From Prochlorococcus sp. HOT208_60m_813B04 (lineage in GTDB: Bacteria > Cyanobacteriota > Cyanobacteriia > PCC-6307 > Cyanobiaceae): 33,960 nucleotides of DNA. Within the stretch, counting starts at the first letter, position 1; every line of letters starts with the position of its first letter. The stretch lies in the NCBI GenBank assembly GCA_002025975.1, contig MWOU01000241.1, positions 1 to 33,960 on the forward strand. The letters run 5' to 3'. Shown here piece by piece: positions 17,262 to 24,916 of the stretch. The position numbers were made by a program, and so were the translations under genes. The notes beneath the pieces are model-generated. The model was not told the DNA's origin. It made no database searches and saw only the letters and a list, made by a program, of their open reading frames with translations.

Positions 17262-17657
17262 ATGATAAATTATTTTACTTGGAGCGAATTTGATAAGAGC
17301 GTAGAAGAAATAGCGGAAAAATGTAGGTTTAAGGAGTTTTCTGGAATATATGGAGTTCCTAGGGGTGGATTATGTCTTGCTGTAGCACTAAGCCATAAAT
17401 TAAAAATTGAATTAATTTCAAAACCAATAAAAAATTCACTAATAGTAGATGATGTTTATGAAACTGGTCTTACATTAACGACCTTCAAAGATATTGAAGG
17501 AGCTGTGTTTTTTGTCTTATTTAGTAAGATTAAACCTACATGGTGGAATACAGTATTTATATCAAAAAAAAGCCAATGGATAGTTTTCCCTTGGGAAAAT
17601 TCTTTAAATTCAAAAAGTGACTGCGAAGAGTACACCAAAAAAAGAGGTTTAAGTTGA
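17262..17657 (+). CDS. Purine-type phosphoribosyltransferase (Xpt/Gpt-like)
   Basis: A 131-residue type-I phosphoribosyltransferase, transferring phosphoribose from PRPP to a nucleobase. The PRPP loop IVDDVYETGLT (61-71) carries the two acidic residues and the T-G-x-T turn. GVPRGGL (31-37) is the PPi-loop segment, and the hallmark WIVFPWE (106-112) near the C-terminus is typical of the xanthine/guanine group (COG2236-like). The ATG at 17262 gives the family size. Its stop (TGA) overlaps the TTG start of the next gene in TTGA, so both are made from one message. Exact base specificity cannot be read here. Confidence 0.88.
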   Translation: MINYFTWSEFDKSVEEIAEKCRFKEFSGIYGVPRGGLCLAVALSHKLKIELISKPIKNSLIVDDVYETGLTLTTFKDIEGAVFFVLFSKIKPTWWNTVFISKKSQWIVFPWENSLNSKSDCEEYTKKRGLS

Positions 17658-18112
17658 GAAAGAAATTATATTTAGCAAATCCATATGGATTTTCAAAACA
17701 AACTAAAACTCTATTACATGAATTTATTGAAATCTTCAATGATTTAAATGTAGAAGTATTTGAACCTTTTGAGAGAGCAAAACCGTTAACACAACAAGAA
17801 AGTGAATGGGCATATGACGTTGCAAGAAGTAATTTCCATGATTTAAAAGAATGTGATTGTATTTTTGCGATTGTTAATGGAAATCCACCAGATGAAGGTG
17901 TAATGATTGAATTGGGTATCGCAATTGCTCTAAAAAAGGAAATCTTTCTATTCAGAGATGATTTTAGAAATTGTTCCGATAGCGATCAATACCCATTAAA
18001 TCTAATGTTATTTCTTGGACTGCCTAAAGATGATTGGGAAAAATATTATTTTGAATCATTACAAGATATAAAAAGTAATAAAAAAAGATTTGTTGAATGG
18101 GCAAAAAAATAA
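17654..18112 (+). CDS. Nucleoside 2-deoxyribosyltransferase-like protein
   Basis: A 152-residue protein of the nucleoside 2-deoxyribosyltransferase family, which cleaves the glycosidic bond of 2'-deoxynucleosides or swaps their bases. Family marks: the N-terminal LYLANPYGFS, the D-C-I-F-A-I-V-N-G strand (68-76), and PPDEGVMIELGIAIALKK (78-95), where Asp80 and Glu86 fit the nucleoside-binding Asp and the catalytic Glu. It starts with TTG, overlapping the phosphoribosyltransferase stop by 4 bases. Together the two would release a base from deoxynucleosides and turn it into a nucleotide, a salvage route (inference). Confidence 0.85.
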   Translation: MRKKLYLANPYGFSKQTKTLLHEFIEIFNDLNVEVFEPFERAKPLTQQESEWAYDVARSNFHDLKECDCIFAIVNGNPPDEGVMIELGIAIALKKEIFLFRDDFRNCSDSDQYPLNLMLFLGLPKDDWEKYYFESLQDIKSNKKRFVEWAKK

Positions 18113-18199
18113 GCTATATAAACCATTGATTCTTAAGTTGAAGTTTGAATTTTAAATTTTTCTTTTGAGGTGCTAAAATAATATTTATTTAGAAAAATT

Positions 18200-18376
18200 T
18201 TGACACAGGTAACAGTTGGAGAGAACGAGGGTATTGAGTCAGCCCTTAGAAGATTTAAAAGACAAGTATCAAAATCTGGAATCTTTGCTGATTTAAAAAG
18301 ACTTAGGCATCACGAAACTCCTATTGAAAAATACAAAAGAAAGTTACAGCAGAGAAGGAAAGCAAAAAGGAGATAA
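18200..18376 (+). CDS. rpsU: Small ribosomal subunit protein bS21
   Basis: A 58-residue, highly basic protein: [18 protein letters not shown] in front, then [18 protein letters not shown] and a basic tail ending QQRRKAKRR. This is bS21, which helps 30S subunits select mRNA during initiation. It is preceded by an AT-rich leader with no clear SD, and the only start in frame is TTG at 18200. The gene is followed by a long palindrome with T-tract (18384-18430), likely its terminator. Identification is firm. Confidence 0.95.
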   Translation: MTQVTVGENEGIESALRRFKRQVSKSGIFADLKRLRHHETPIEKYKRKLQQRRKAKRR

Positions 18377-18383
18377 TCTCCTA

Positions 18384-18430
18384 GAATTTATATAATTTTT
18401 GCAAAATTTTAAATATTATAAATTCTTTTT
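18384..18430. terminator. Palindromic terminator between rpsU and the HhH gene
   Basis: GAATTTATA (18384-18392) is inverted as TATAAATTC (18417-18425), with an inner ATAATTTT/AAAATTTT pairing around TGC, followed by five T. Being AT-only, it is weaker than a GC-rich terminator, but it sits between the stop codons of two convergent genes and could serve both. Confidence 0.55.
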
Positions 18431-18453
18431 GAAAGGTTTAAAATAAATTTTAA

Positions 18454-18771
18454 CTACTTAAGCTTTTTAAGCTTCTTAATAAGATTTATTCCAACTCCTG
18501 ATACAGCAAGAAGATCTTTTTCATCAGCAGCAATAACTGCTTTTGTTGTTTTAAATCCAGCCTCATACAAAGCTTTTGCGCTTTTTGCTCCAACACCTGG
18601 AAGTTTAGTCAGAGTTTCAATATTTTTCTTAGAATTAACAACTTTTGTTTTTGTTTTTGTTTTTGTTTTTCCTGACTTTGCTGCTTTTTTTTCTTTCTTT
18701 AAAGGAGTTTCAGGAGATACTGCACTTTTAAATAAAATTGATTTTAGTTTGCTGAGAAATTTAGAAATCAT
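18454..18771 (-). CDS. Helix-hairpin-helix DNA-binding protein with KT repeats
   Basis: A 105-residue basic protein. The C-terminal half has two helix-hairpin-helix units: LPGVGAKSAKALYEAG (57-72) and VSGVGINLIKKLK (90-102), the G-V-G hairpins that contact the DNA backbone. The N-terminal half is a Lys-rich disordered arm containing a KTKTKTK run (35-43) encoded by a tandem TTTTTG hexanucleotide repeat in the plus-strand sequence. This resembles the small HhH proteins fused to basic tails in cyanobacteria. The function is likely nucleic-acid binding; repair or RNA roles are not shown. It faces rpsU tail to tail. Confidence 0.85.
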   Translation of the reverse strand: MISKFLSKLKSILFKSAVSPETPLKKEKKAAKSGKTKTKTKTKVVNSKKNIETLTKLPGVGAKSAKALYEAGFKTTKAVIAADEKDLLAVSGVGINLIKKLKKLK

Positions 18772-19038
18772 TGCAATATATATGTAATAAAATTAGCTCT
18801 TAAATTAATATATTATCAAATTCCAAAGGAATTAATAACAAGTCAATAGCTAATTTAATAGAAATAATTTATTTACAATTATATAAAGACACACATTTAA
18901 TATTTATGCAAGCTTACAAGCCATTGCAGGGTATTCAAAATTATTTTAAAAACTAAAAAAAGAAAAAATGTACTTTCAAAAATTTACGGTATTTATAAAT
19001 AGTAAAGTTAAAATCTTATTAAAGAACAGATCATAAAA

Positions 19039-19635
19039 ATGAAGCTTATTTTTATAAGTGGACCTTCTGGAAGCGGGAAAACAACTTTATCAAATCAAAT
19101 AATAAAAAAAATTAGAAATGGTATTGTTTTAAGTACCGACAATTACTATAAGACAGGGTTAATAAGTAAATTACTACCAAAATTTGTAGAAGGTTATTTT
19201 GATAGAAATATTAGTTTTAATAGCAAACTATTCAAAAAAGATTTTTATTTTATTTATAAAAATAGAATTTCAATCTGTGATCGATCTTATAATTTCGAAA
19301 AGAAAAAAATTAAAAATATCTTAAACAAAACAAATAATATTAGTTATTTAATTGTTGAGGGTATATTTGCTAAAGAATTCTCAAACACTTTAAATAATAA
19401 AGATTATATTTTTTTAGAAATAAAAAATAGAAAAAATGAGTGCATGAAAAGAGTTGTTCAAAGAGATGTAAAAGAAAGGGGGAAGGATAAAAAACAAGCT
19501 GAAAATGATTTCTTAAAATCATGGGACATTTATTACGCAAAATTCAAACGTAATAGCATAAAAAATAATGCAAATAAATTCATTATTGAAAAAAACACTG
19601 ATATAAATTACATTCTGAAAAAATTATTTAATTAA
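19039..19635 (+). CDS. Uridine kinase-like P-loop kinase
   Basis: A 198-residue P-loop NTPase of the uridine kinase/phosphoribulokinase fold. Motifs: Walker A GPSGSGKTT (8-16), the substrate segment STDNYYK (32-38) matching the Asp-x-Tyr-Tyr of uridine kinases, YFDRNISFN (matching the D-H-P-x-A-F-D stretch), VEGIFA (Walker-B-like) and QRDVKERGKD, the conserved R-D-x-x-E-R-G lid. It probably phosphorylates a nucleoside or sugar-like alcohol. The gene is very AT-rich, with many Asn/Lys/Ile codons, and its end overlaps the end of the opposite-strand oxidoreductase by 12 bases. Confidence 0.88.
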   Translation: MKLIFISGPSGSGKTTLSNQIIKKIRNGIVLSTDNYYKTGLISKLLPKFVEGYFDRNISFNSKLFKKDFYFIYKNRISICDRSYNFEKKKIKNILNKTNNISYLIVEGIFAKEFSNTLNNKDYIFLEIKNRKNECMKRVVQRDVKERGKDKKQAENDFLKSWDIYYAKFKRNSIKNNANKFIIEKNTDINYILKKLFN

Positions 19636-20790
19636 GTCTTTAATTTTATTCTCTAATATTAAAGCACTTAAAATTGAGCCTTCAATCCTGCCAAATCCTT
19701 CTCCTTCAAACCAGTCTCCGCAAAATCCAATCCTATATTTTCCACTAAATTGTAAAGATAATGGTACGGCAATGCCAGAAGGCTGCGAGGCTCTCCATTT
19801 CATAATAGATATTTTTTCATCAAAAGTTAATTTATGTACTACAGAATTCTCTTCAAACAGTTTATTGAAATTTGTAATTATTTTTTGTTTAAAAACTTCC
19901 TCATCTTTTGCACTTATATAAGAATTAATTAACTCTACGTTTTTTGAATGTACTACAATGCCTAATTTATGATTATCTTGCCGCTGAAAAATAATTCTTT
20001 CAAATCTATATTTTTTTTCTAAATTATTTTTTAAAATAAAATACCTTTGTTTTTTAGAATAATAATCTTTATAACTATAATTTTCATTTGTATGAATTAA
20101 AAAAGTTAACCTAGGAATAAATGTTTGTGCTTCTAAAAAATTTAATAGTAAATCTATTTTTTTATCATTATTAATGGGAATAGCTTTTCTTAATGGTATT
20201 TGATTTAAGTTTAATATTTTTAAGGACCTCTTATGTAACAACAAATTAGTTGAACAAATTAGATATTTAGACTTGAATTTATCACCATTTTTGGATGTTA
20301 GTAGCCATTCCTTATCATTAAACTTCATATCAACTATTAAAGTTTCAAAGAAAAAATCAATTTTCTCTTTTAAATTATTTGAATCAATTATCTTTTTCGA
20401 TAATTCACTCATGGAATCTAAAGATATATAATTAACCCCGCAAGAAAATTCAGATTTTTTTATTATTTCTAAATTGGAATCTTCATTTAGAAAAAATATT
20501 TCTGAATCGTCAATTTTAATAAATTTATTATCTATTAATTCATCAATATAACTTTTTAATAGAGGGTTATTATTGCTGTTGGTTATATTTAAATTTGGAG
20601 AGCCATGGTTTAGTTTCCATCCTTTAAATCTTTTGCTTATTCTTGTACTTGATCTCCCTCCAAGTCCACGACCAATCTCAATTAATGCAATTTTTTTTGT
20701 AATATTATTTTTCAGATACTTCGAAGCAAAAACACACGCAGATATACCACCACCTATTATTAATAAGTCATATGTAACATCACTTTTCAT
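19624..20790 (-). CDS. FAD-dependent amine oxidase/renalase-like oxidoreductase
   Basis: A 388-residue flavoprotein. The Rossmann dinucleotide fold is at the N-terminus: LLIIGGGISA (9-18), acidic Glu38 closing the second strand, and the GRGLGGRSSTR (40-50) flavin motif used by amine oxidases and renalases. Near the C-terminus FCGDWFEGEGFGRIEGSILSA (~356-376) is the second FAD-contact motif. The substrate is unknown; cyanobacterial relatives are only annotated as NAD(P)/FAD-dependent oxidoreductases. The upstream MTHFR-like gene ends 20 bases before this start, implying one operon. Strong AT bias suggests recent acquisition or relaxed composition. Confidence 0.87.
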   Translation of the reverse strand: MKSDVTYDLLIIGGGISACVFASKYLKNNITKKIALIEIGRGLGGRSSTRISKRFKGWKLNHGSPNLNITNSNNNPLLKSYIDELIDNKFIKIDDSEIFFLNEDSNLEIIKKSEFSCGVNYISLDSMSELSKKIIDSNNLKEKIDFFFETLIVDMKFNDKEWLLTSKNGDKFKSKYLICSTNLLLHKRSLKILNLNQIPLRKAIPINNDKKIDLLLNFLEAQTFIPRLTFLIHTNENYSYKDYYSKKQRYFILKNNLEKKYRFERIIFQRQDNHKLGIVVHSKNVELINSYISAKDEEVFKQKIITNFNKLFEENSVVHKLTFDEKISIMKWRASQPSGIAVPLSLQFSGKYRIGFCGDWFEGEGFGRIEGSILSALILENKIKDLIK

Positions 20791-20810
20791 AGATTTAATA
20801 TTGACGGAAA

Positions 20811-21614
20811 TTATCTTTCATTTTCTAAAAAACTAAAAACAGAATAAAGTTTCTCTGATGATGAAAAATCAGATTCAATTACAGGTGTAATATTATTTTT
20901 TTTATAAAAACTAACTAGATCGTTTGTGAAATCAAAAAAATTCTCCAAGGCATATAAAAACTTTTCAGATATATATACCTCTTTCCAAGGACGAAATTTA
21001 AACCGTGCTATAAATTGTTTAGAAGGGATAAATAAACTTCCAAATAAATTTAATTTTTCTTCTTTTGCTACGTTTTTAAGATAAGTCACCTCATTCTGAA
21101 GAACTTTAATATCTGTACCATATTGAAACCAAATTGAATTTATTAACCCAGTCGAAATTTTTTTTTCGAACCTTTCTCTTTCTGAAGAAATATTATAATA
21201 TTTTTTTAAATATGGATTGTAAGCTATACCTAATTTAACTTTTAAATTTTTTTCTTTTTTTAAATAAGCTAATACATCAACTGAGTCAAAGTTTTTTTTC
21301 TTATTTGATCCCGATACAAGCAGAATTTCATGATTTTTATTAGTCTGAGAATATTTAACAAAATCTAAAAATTCCTGATACGATTTTTCTTTATTTTTTG
21401 AATATTGATGATAAAGACTATAGTGATAGGTTACATTAAATTCATTATAATTTTTTGATATATATTTAATAGTTGAATTAAATAAATCCTTCTTTATAAG
21501 TCCTTTACATGGAATATTAATATTTTTAATATTATTTAATTTGCAGAAATTAAGTTTATCTTCTAACTGAGAAATATTTTTAAATGATAATTCAAATCTT
21601 ATATTATTGTTCAT
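20811..21614 (-). CDS. Divergent methylenetetrahydrofolate reductase-like TIM-barrel protein
   Basis: A 267-residue protein whose order of segments mirrors MTHFR: an N-terminal FEL (Glu8, position of the catalytic Glu in FEFFPP), VTYHYSL (position of the APHLTC strand), EILLVSGS (position of IVALRGD), KLGIAYNPYLKK (position of VAAYPEVHP), WFQYGTD (position of ITQFFFD, with the Gln kept) and LFGSLFIPSKQF (position of GILPVSNF). The Asp of the RGD segment is missing, and the sequence is far from canonical MetF. I infer a folate- or flavin-related TIM barrel with altered specificity. It is paired with the FAD oxidoreductase downstream. Confidence 0.6.
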   Translation of the reverse strand: MNNNIRFELSFKNISQLEDKLNFCKLNNIKNINIPCKGLIKKDLFNSTIKYISKNYNEFNVTYHYSLYHQYSKNKEKSYQEFLDFVKYSQTNKNHEILLVSGSNKKKNFDSVDVLAYLKKEKNLKVKLGIAYNPYLKKYYNISSERERFEKKISTGLINSIWFQYGTDIKVLQNEVTYLKNVAKEEKLNLFGSLFIPSKQFIARFKFRPWKEVYISEKFLYALENFFDFTNDLVSFYKKNNITPVIESDFSSSEKLYSVFSFLENER

Positions 21615-22045
21615 TATTTAGTAGTAATATTTAGTCACTCAACATATTAACGAAAACACGTATCTGCTACGATTTTTATTTTGGAAGTCGTCTATTTATT
21701 CTTAGCCTTTAGAAAATAACTGCGGGAAATCTCTTATGCAGCTTATAATGAAATTTTATCTTCTGCAGAATTTGCAATAATTTGATTAAAACATTTCCAA
21801 TTTCTGGTATTACTAAACCGGGCCATGATAAATAAAAACCAAAAAAAAACCGAAAAATAAAAATATAAAAACCTCATGACAAATAAAATTTTTAATTTTC
21901 CTAATTAAAATAAAAAAAATAGTTCAATTGTATTGGTAAATAATTAATAAATTATTTCCTTTCTTCTTATCGCAGATATTTAATCCATGAAAGATTTTCA
22001 TGAACTCGAGAGGTTAGAATAACAAAAAAAGTATTATTTTAGAAT
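21615..22045. other. 431-base AT-rich gap, no supported gene
   Basis: This region between divergent genes shows no ORF with a good start. A 27-codon minus-strand ORF (21826-21743) and a ~20-codon plus-strand run are too short and lack SD sequences. No GC-rich hairpin or T-tract stands out. It must hold the promoters of both flanking genes, but I cannot fix a box with confidence. Confidence 0.55.
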
Positions 22046-22450
22046 ATGGCAAGCCAAGATTATCTAATTGCAATAGCTTTAATAGAGCAAAACTTAGTTA
22101 GGGCAATGCCTCTTGGAGGTAAAGAAATTAAAGATAATTTAGAGGAATCAGAAAATTTCAAGAAACTTGGAGAAGAGGTAATTTTAAATCTTCTAATGAG
22201 AGTGTTTCAAAGAAGTGATGAAGGTGCTTTAAAAAGGGCTTCTGAAGAAAAAGGTTTGCTCCTCGTTCATATGCATCCTAAAAGAATGCAGAAAGAGCTT
22301 CCATTCATTAAATCTGAATGGATAAGAGATGGAGATACACAACAGTTTATAAAATACCTTGGCAATCTCTCAAAAGAGGTATGGACTGCATCTTTCGTAA
22401 AATACAAAGGAATTGAATTTACTTCTATCTCGAAGAATGATGAGATCTAA
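22046..22450 (+). CDS. Conserved hypothetical soluble protein
   Basis: A 134-residue, mostly helical soluble protein: MASQDYLIAIALIEQNLVRAM, NFKKLGEEVILNLLMRVFQRS and LLLVHMHPKRMQKELPF. No catalytic or cofactor motif is evident, and I cannot assign a family. The ATG at 22046 is the natural start. It converges with the peptidase E gene 24 bases downstream. Balanced charge and lack of low-complexity runs make it a real gene. Confidence 0.72.
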   Translation: MASQDYLIAIALIEQNLVRAMPLGGKEIKDNLEESENFKKLGEEVILNLLMRVFQRSDEGALKRASEEKGLLLVHMHPKRMQKELPFIKSEWIRDGDTQQFIKYLGNLSKEVWTASFVKYKGIEFTSISKNDEI

Positions 22451-22473
22451 AAGATATTAAAAATATTTTCTTT

Positions 22474-23154
22474 TCAAAGAATTTCTTTCTTTATAATATT
22501 ATTTTCCTTTGCAACTCTAAAGCAGTTTCTACCATTACCAAAATCAATTGTGGAATAGTCAAAATCATTTTTAATATGCAAGGCACAATTGCCCTCAATA
22601 CATATACAAGATTCAATAATTTCTCTCTGAATAACATCATTAACGTAAGGTTCCCTCTCTTTCTCTTCATCGAAATGCGGGCAGGCAATACCTTCAACTA
22701 TGCCTAAGCAATCAATTATGGCTAATTCATTAGCATAAGAATCAGTTATACCTTTATCAAACCAACAAATAGCCCCAGCACTTACACCACTCATTACAAT
22801 TCCTTTTTCATAAGCATTTCGCAAAATTTTATGTAAATTCCATTCTTTCCAAACAGCTAACATACTTTTAGTATTTCCTCCGCCAACATAAATGATGTCT
22901 TGAGTTAAAACTTTTTCTTCTAAGTTTTCTGTTCTAGAGAAAAAATCAATATGACTTGTTATACAATCAAGTTTGGTAAATGCTCTATAAAAATTTAGTT
23001 TGTACAAACTACTATCGCCAGAAGCTGTTGGAATAAAGCAAATTTTTGGTCTTTTTTTATTAATTAATGAAATTAGATATTTTTCAATTTCAAGAGAGCC
23101 TAAAGAACGTCCAAACCCTCCTCCACCAATTGCGACTATATTTCTACTAGGCAT
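22474..23154 (-). CDS. Peptidase E (S51 family) / cyanophycinase-like serine peptidase
   Basis: A 226-residue protein of the S51 family, whose members cleave Asp-X dipeptides (peptidase E) or cyanophycin. The N-terminal IVAIGGGGFGRSLGS opens the fold, IPTASGDSS and YVGGGNT (90-95) line the pocket, and the nucleophile elbow is GVSAGAICW with Ser125. His160 in ACPHFDEE fits the catalytic His. Length and layout favour peptidase E over the longer cyanophycinases. The start shares a 20-base gap with the divergent acetyltransferase gene. It may recycle aspartyl peptides. Confidence 0.88.
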   Translation of the reverse strand: MPSRNIVAIGGGGFGRSLGSLEIEKYLISLINKKRPKICFIPTASGDSSLYKLNFYRAFTKLDCITSHIDFFSRTENLEEKVLTQDIIYVGGGNTKSMLAVWKEWNLHKILRNAYEKGIVMSGVSAGAICWFDKGITDSYANELAIIDCLGIVEGIACPHFDEEKEREPYVNDVIQREIIESCICIEGNCALHIKNDFDYSTIDFGNGRNCFRVAKENNIIKKEIL

Positions 23155-23174
23155 ACCAAAAAGAAGATTTGTTT

Positions 23175-23645
23175 ATGAATTTAAGACAAATTACTATTAA
23201 AGATCAACTGGAATTAAAGAAGGTTTATTTTGATTCGATTCAATCTTTAGATGAAAAAATGTATAGTAAAGAGCAAAAAAGGGCCTGGGCAAGCCAAGCT
23301 TGGAATAATCCGAATTTTGATAAGTCAATAACTAAAGGGAAAGGATGGCTTCTAAGTAATAAAGGAATAATTATTGCTTTTGCCACAAGATATCCCACCG
23401 ATAGAATTGCGTTATTTTACTGTAAAGGCAAATTCCAAAGAAAAGGATACGGCTCTAAATTACTTCATAAATTAGAAGATGAAGCTAAAAAAGAGGGTTT
23501 AGATACTCTTTCAACTGAAGCAAGTTTAATAAGTTATGAATTATTTCTTAAAAATGAATGGAAAATTATACGTAACGAAAAAGTAATTATAAATAACATT
23601 TTTTTTGAAAGATATAAAATGACTAAAATTATAAAAATTAATTAA
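23175..23645 (+). CDS. GNAT family N-acetyltransferase
   Basis: A GNAT acetyltransferase of ~156 residues from the ATG at 23175 (a TTG two codons earlier is possible). The acetyl-CoA binding motif A is GKFQRKGYGSKLL (85-97), matching the R/Q-x-x-G-x-G/A loop, followed by helix HKLEDEAKKEGLDTLSTEAS and SYELFLKNEWK, typical of motif B. The substrate (an amine in a metabolite or protein) cannot be told. It is followed after 2 bases by a small membrane protein on the same strand. Confidence 0.88.
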   Translation: MNLRQITIKDQLELKKVYFDSIQSLDEKMYSKEQKRAWASQAWNNPNFDKSITKGKGWLLSNKGIIIAFATRYPTDRIALFYCKGKFQRKGYGSKLLHKLEDEAKKEGLDTLSTEASLISYELFLKNEWKIIRNEKVIINNIFFERYKMTKIIKIN

Positions 23646-23647
23646 TA

Positions 23648-23971
23648 ATGTCTGGCAAAAGAAAGGGATTCATTCTGATTCAAAGGGTTCTAATTTGGGC
23701 GTTATATTTTTTTTCAGGATTTATACTTTATTCAAAACAAGGTATTTTGCCTTCATTGATAATTACTTTCTCAAGAATTACTTATCCATTATCTATTTTT
23801 TGGTTACAAATAAGATTTAAAAAAAGAACCAATTTTCTGCCTATTGATTCAAAAATGACAACTTCGCAATTGTGGTTCAATTTATTACCCGTAATTGCAT
23901 CTCTATTGACTGTAATTTTTTGTTTAACTAATTCTTTCTTATATATCCTAGGAAAATTAATTAACTATTAA
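23648..23971 (+). CDS. Hypothetical membrane protein
   Basis: A 107-residue protein with two or three hydrophobic segments (~8-27, 33-52 and 76-103), separated by a basic loop (RFKKRTNFLPIDSKM). It begins 2 bases after the acetyltransferase stop, so the two are probably co-translated. There is no recognised family motif. It could anchor or serve the acetyltransferase, but that is only context. Confidence 0.65.
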   Translation: MSGKRKGFILIQRVLIWALYFFSGFILYSKQGILPSLIITFSRITYPLSIFWLQIRFKKRTNFLPIDSKMTTSQLWFNLLPVIASLLTVIFCLTNSFLYILGKLINY

Positions 23972-24083
23972 ATAAATTAATTATTATTTATTAGCTTTAG
24001 AAATTTCTCATAAAAAACATAATGTAAAGAAATTTGTCTTTTACTTTTATTTGTTTAAATTTTAAATAGTTATCACTAAAATC

Positions 24084-24233
24084 ATGAAAAATATTTCATT
24101 AAAAGGAAATATTAATTTTGATAAAAAAAAAGATACAAATGATTATGAATTATTCTCTTTAAAGATCACAGATAGTTTATATAAAAAAGACATTGGAAAA
24201 TTCCTTGAGATTCTCTCTTCTCACTTTATTTAG
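24084..24233 (+). CDS. Small ORF, possibly the front half of a frameshifted gene
   Basis: A 49-residue ORF beginning MKNISLKGNINFDKKKDTND and ending KFLEILSSHFI. It is charged and looks coding. After its TAG stop the -1 frame is open from 24209 and reads YLGKYSYSDLQIQTV and TLINKYLRDNECN, in frame with the DUF3303-like ORF at 24290. The two pieces could be a single ancestral gene split by a 1-base indel, or two independent ORFs. I list it as a real but possibly broken gene. Confidence 0.5.
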   Translation: MKNISLKGNINFDKKKDTNDYELFSLKITDSLYKKDIGKFLEILSSHFI

Positions 24234-24313
24234 GAAAATATTCTTATTCTGATCTTCAAATTCAAACAGTAACATTAATAAATAAGTATTTGAGGGATAA
24301 TGAGTGTAATGTT

Positions 24314-24318
24314 AAGGA
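24314..24318 (+). promoter_or_regulatory. Shine-Dalgarno AAGGA deciding the DUF3303-like start
   Basis: AAGGA lies 7 bases before the ATG at 24326. It favours that ATG over the upstream TTG at 24290, which has no such sequence. Confidence 0.65.
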
Positions 24319-24325
24319 TACTCCA

Positions 24326-24643
24326 ATGCAATTATTTCTTGCTGACTGCCAATTTTCAGATATTGAGAATCAGGTGAAAGCTTATCAATTATTTGTAGAA
24401 GCTTGGGAAAACGGTGAAATTGCAAAATCAGATAAAACTGATAAATTTGAAATGTTATTTAGAGTTCATGCTCCAGGGGAGGGTAGAGTAGTTTGTTTAT
24501 GTAGGGCAGAGAGTGATAAAGAAATTTTCGAGCATTTCGCTCCATGGAGAGCAAAATTTGGCATTCATATGGAATTTACACCTGTAATAAGTTGTCAAAA
24601 TGTTGTTGATTATCATAAAGATTTGTTCAAAACTTTAGGGTAA
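24326..24643 (+). CDS. DUF3303-like small protein
   Basis: A 105-residue protein from the ATG at 24326, chosen because AAGGA stands 7 bases upstream. It begins MQLFLADCQFSD and contains FEMLFRVHAPGEGRVVCLCRAESDKEIFEHFAPWRAKFGI, a ferredoxin-like alpha/beta pattern (strand-helix-strand with F/W-x-x-W-R-x-K-F) like the DUF3303 group. Members are small dimeric proteins of unknown role. The C-terminus ends with PVISCQNVVDYHKDLF. The call is by fold pattern only. Confidence 0.65.
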   Translation: MQLFLADCQFSDIENQVKAYQLFVEAWENGEIAKSDKTDKFEMLFRVHAPGEGRVVCLCRAESDKEIFEHFAPWRAKFGIHMEFTPVISCQNVVDYHKDLFKTLG

Positions 24644-24666
24644 TTAGCTTAAATCTAAAATTTATT

Positions 24667-24846
24667 GTGATTAAACCTTTTTCCAATCTTATTTATAAAC
24701 AAAAAGATAAAATTTTTCCTCCTTCAAAAAATAAGCTTAAGAAAGAAGAAAACGTCAAATCTAAGCCATTAATAATATTTGGTTTTATCATCTCATTAAC
24801 TTCCATCTTTTTACTTTTATTCACCATTAATAATAAATTTGGATGA
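24667..24846 (+). CDS. Small membrane protein with basic head (GTG start)
   Basis: A 59-residue ORF with a GTG start at 24667. Residues 1-35 are very basic and hydrophilic (KPFSNLIYKQKDKIF, NKLKKEENVKSK); residues ~36-54 form one helix (PLIIFGFIISLTSIFLLLF). The layout suggests a tail-anchored type protein. Not recognised; too short for most gene finders. It lies directly after the DUF3303-like gene and before the 38-residue membrane protein. Confidence 0.5.
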   Translation: MIKPFSNLIYKQKDKIFPPSKNKLKKEENVKSKPLIIFGFIISLTSIFLLLFTINNKFG

Positions 24847-24916
24847 CATATAAGTAATTAGAACTATTACCTGGGATCAAATATGTTCTATTATTAATTT
24901 AAAAATAACTAACTAA

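Noticed and set aside
21743..21826. 27-codon ORF on the minus strand
   Set aside because: No Shine-Dalgarno, very short and no recognisable family; probably chance in AT-rich DNA.
24215..24233. Programmed -1 frameshift signal
   Set aside because: No X-XXY-YYZ heptamer in the zero frame and no downstream stem or pseudoknot; a plain indel is the simpler reading.
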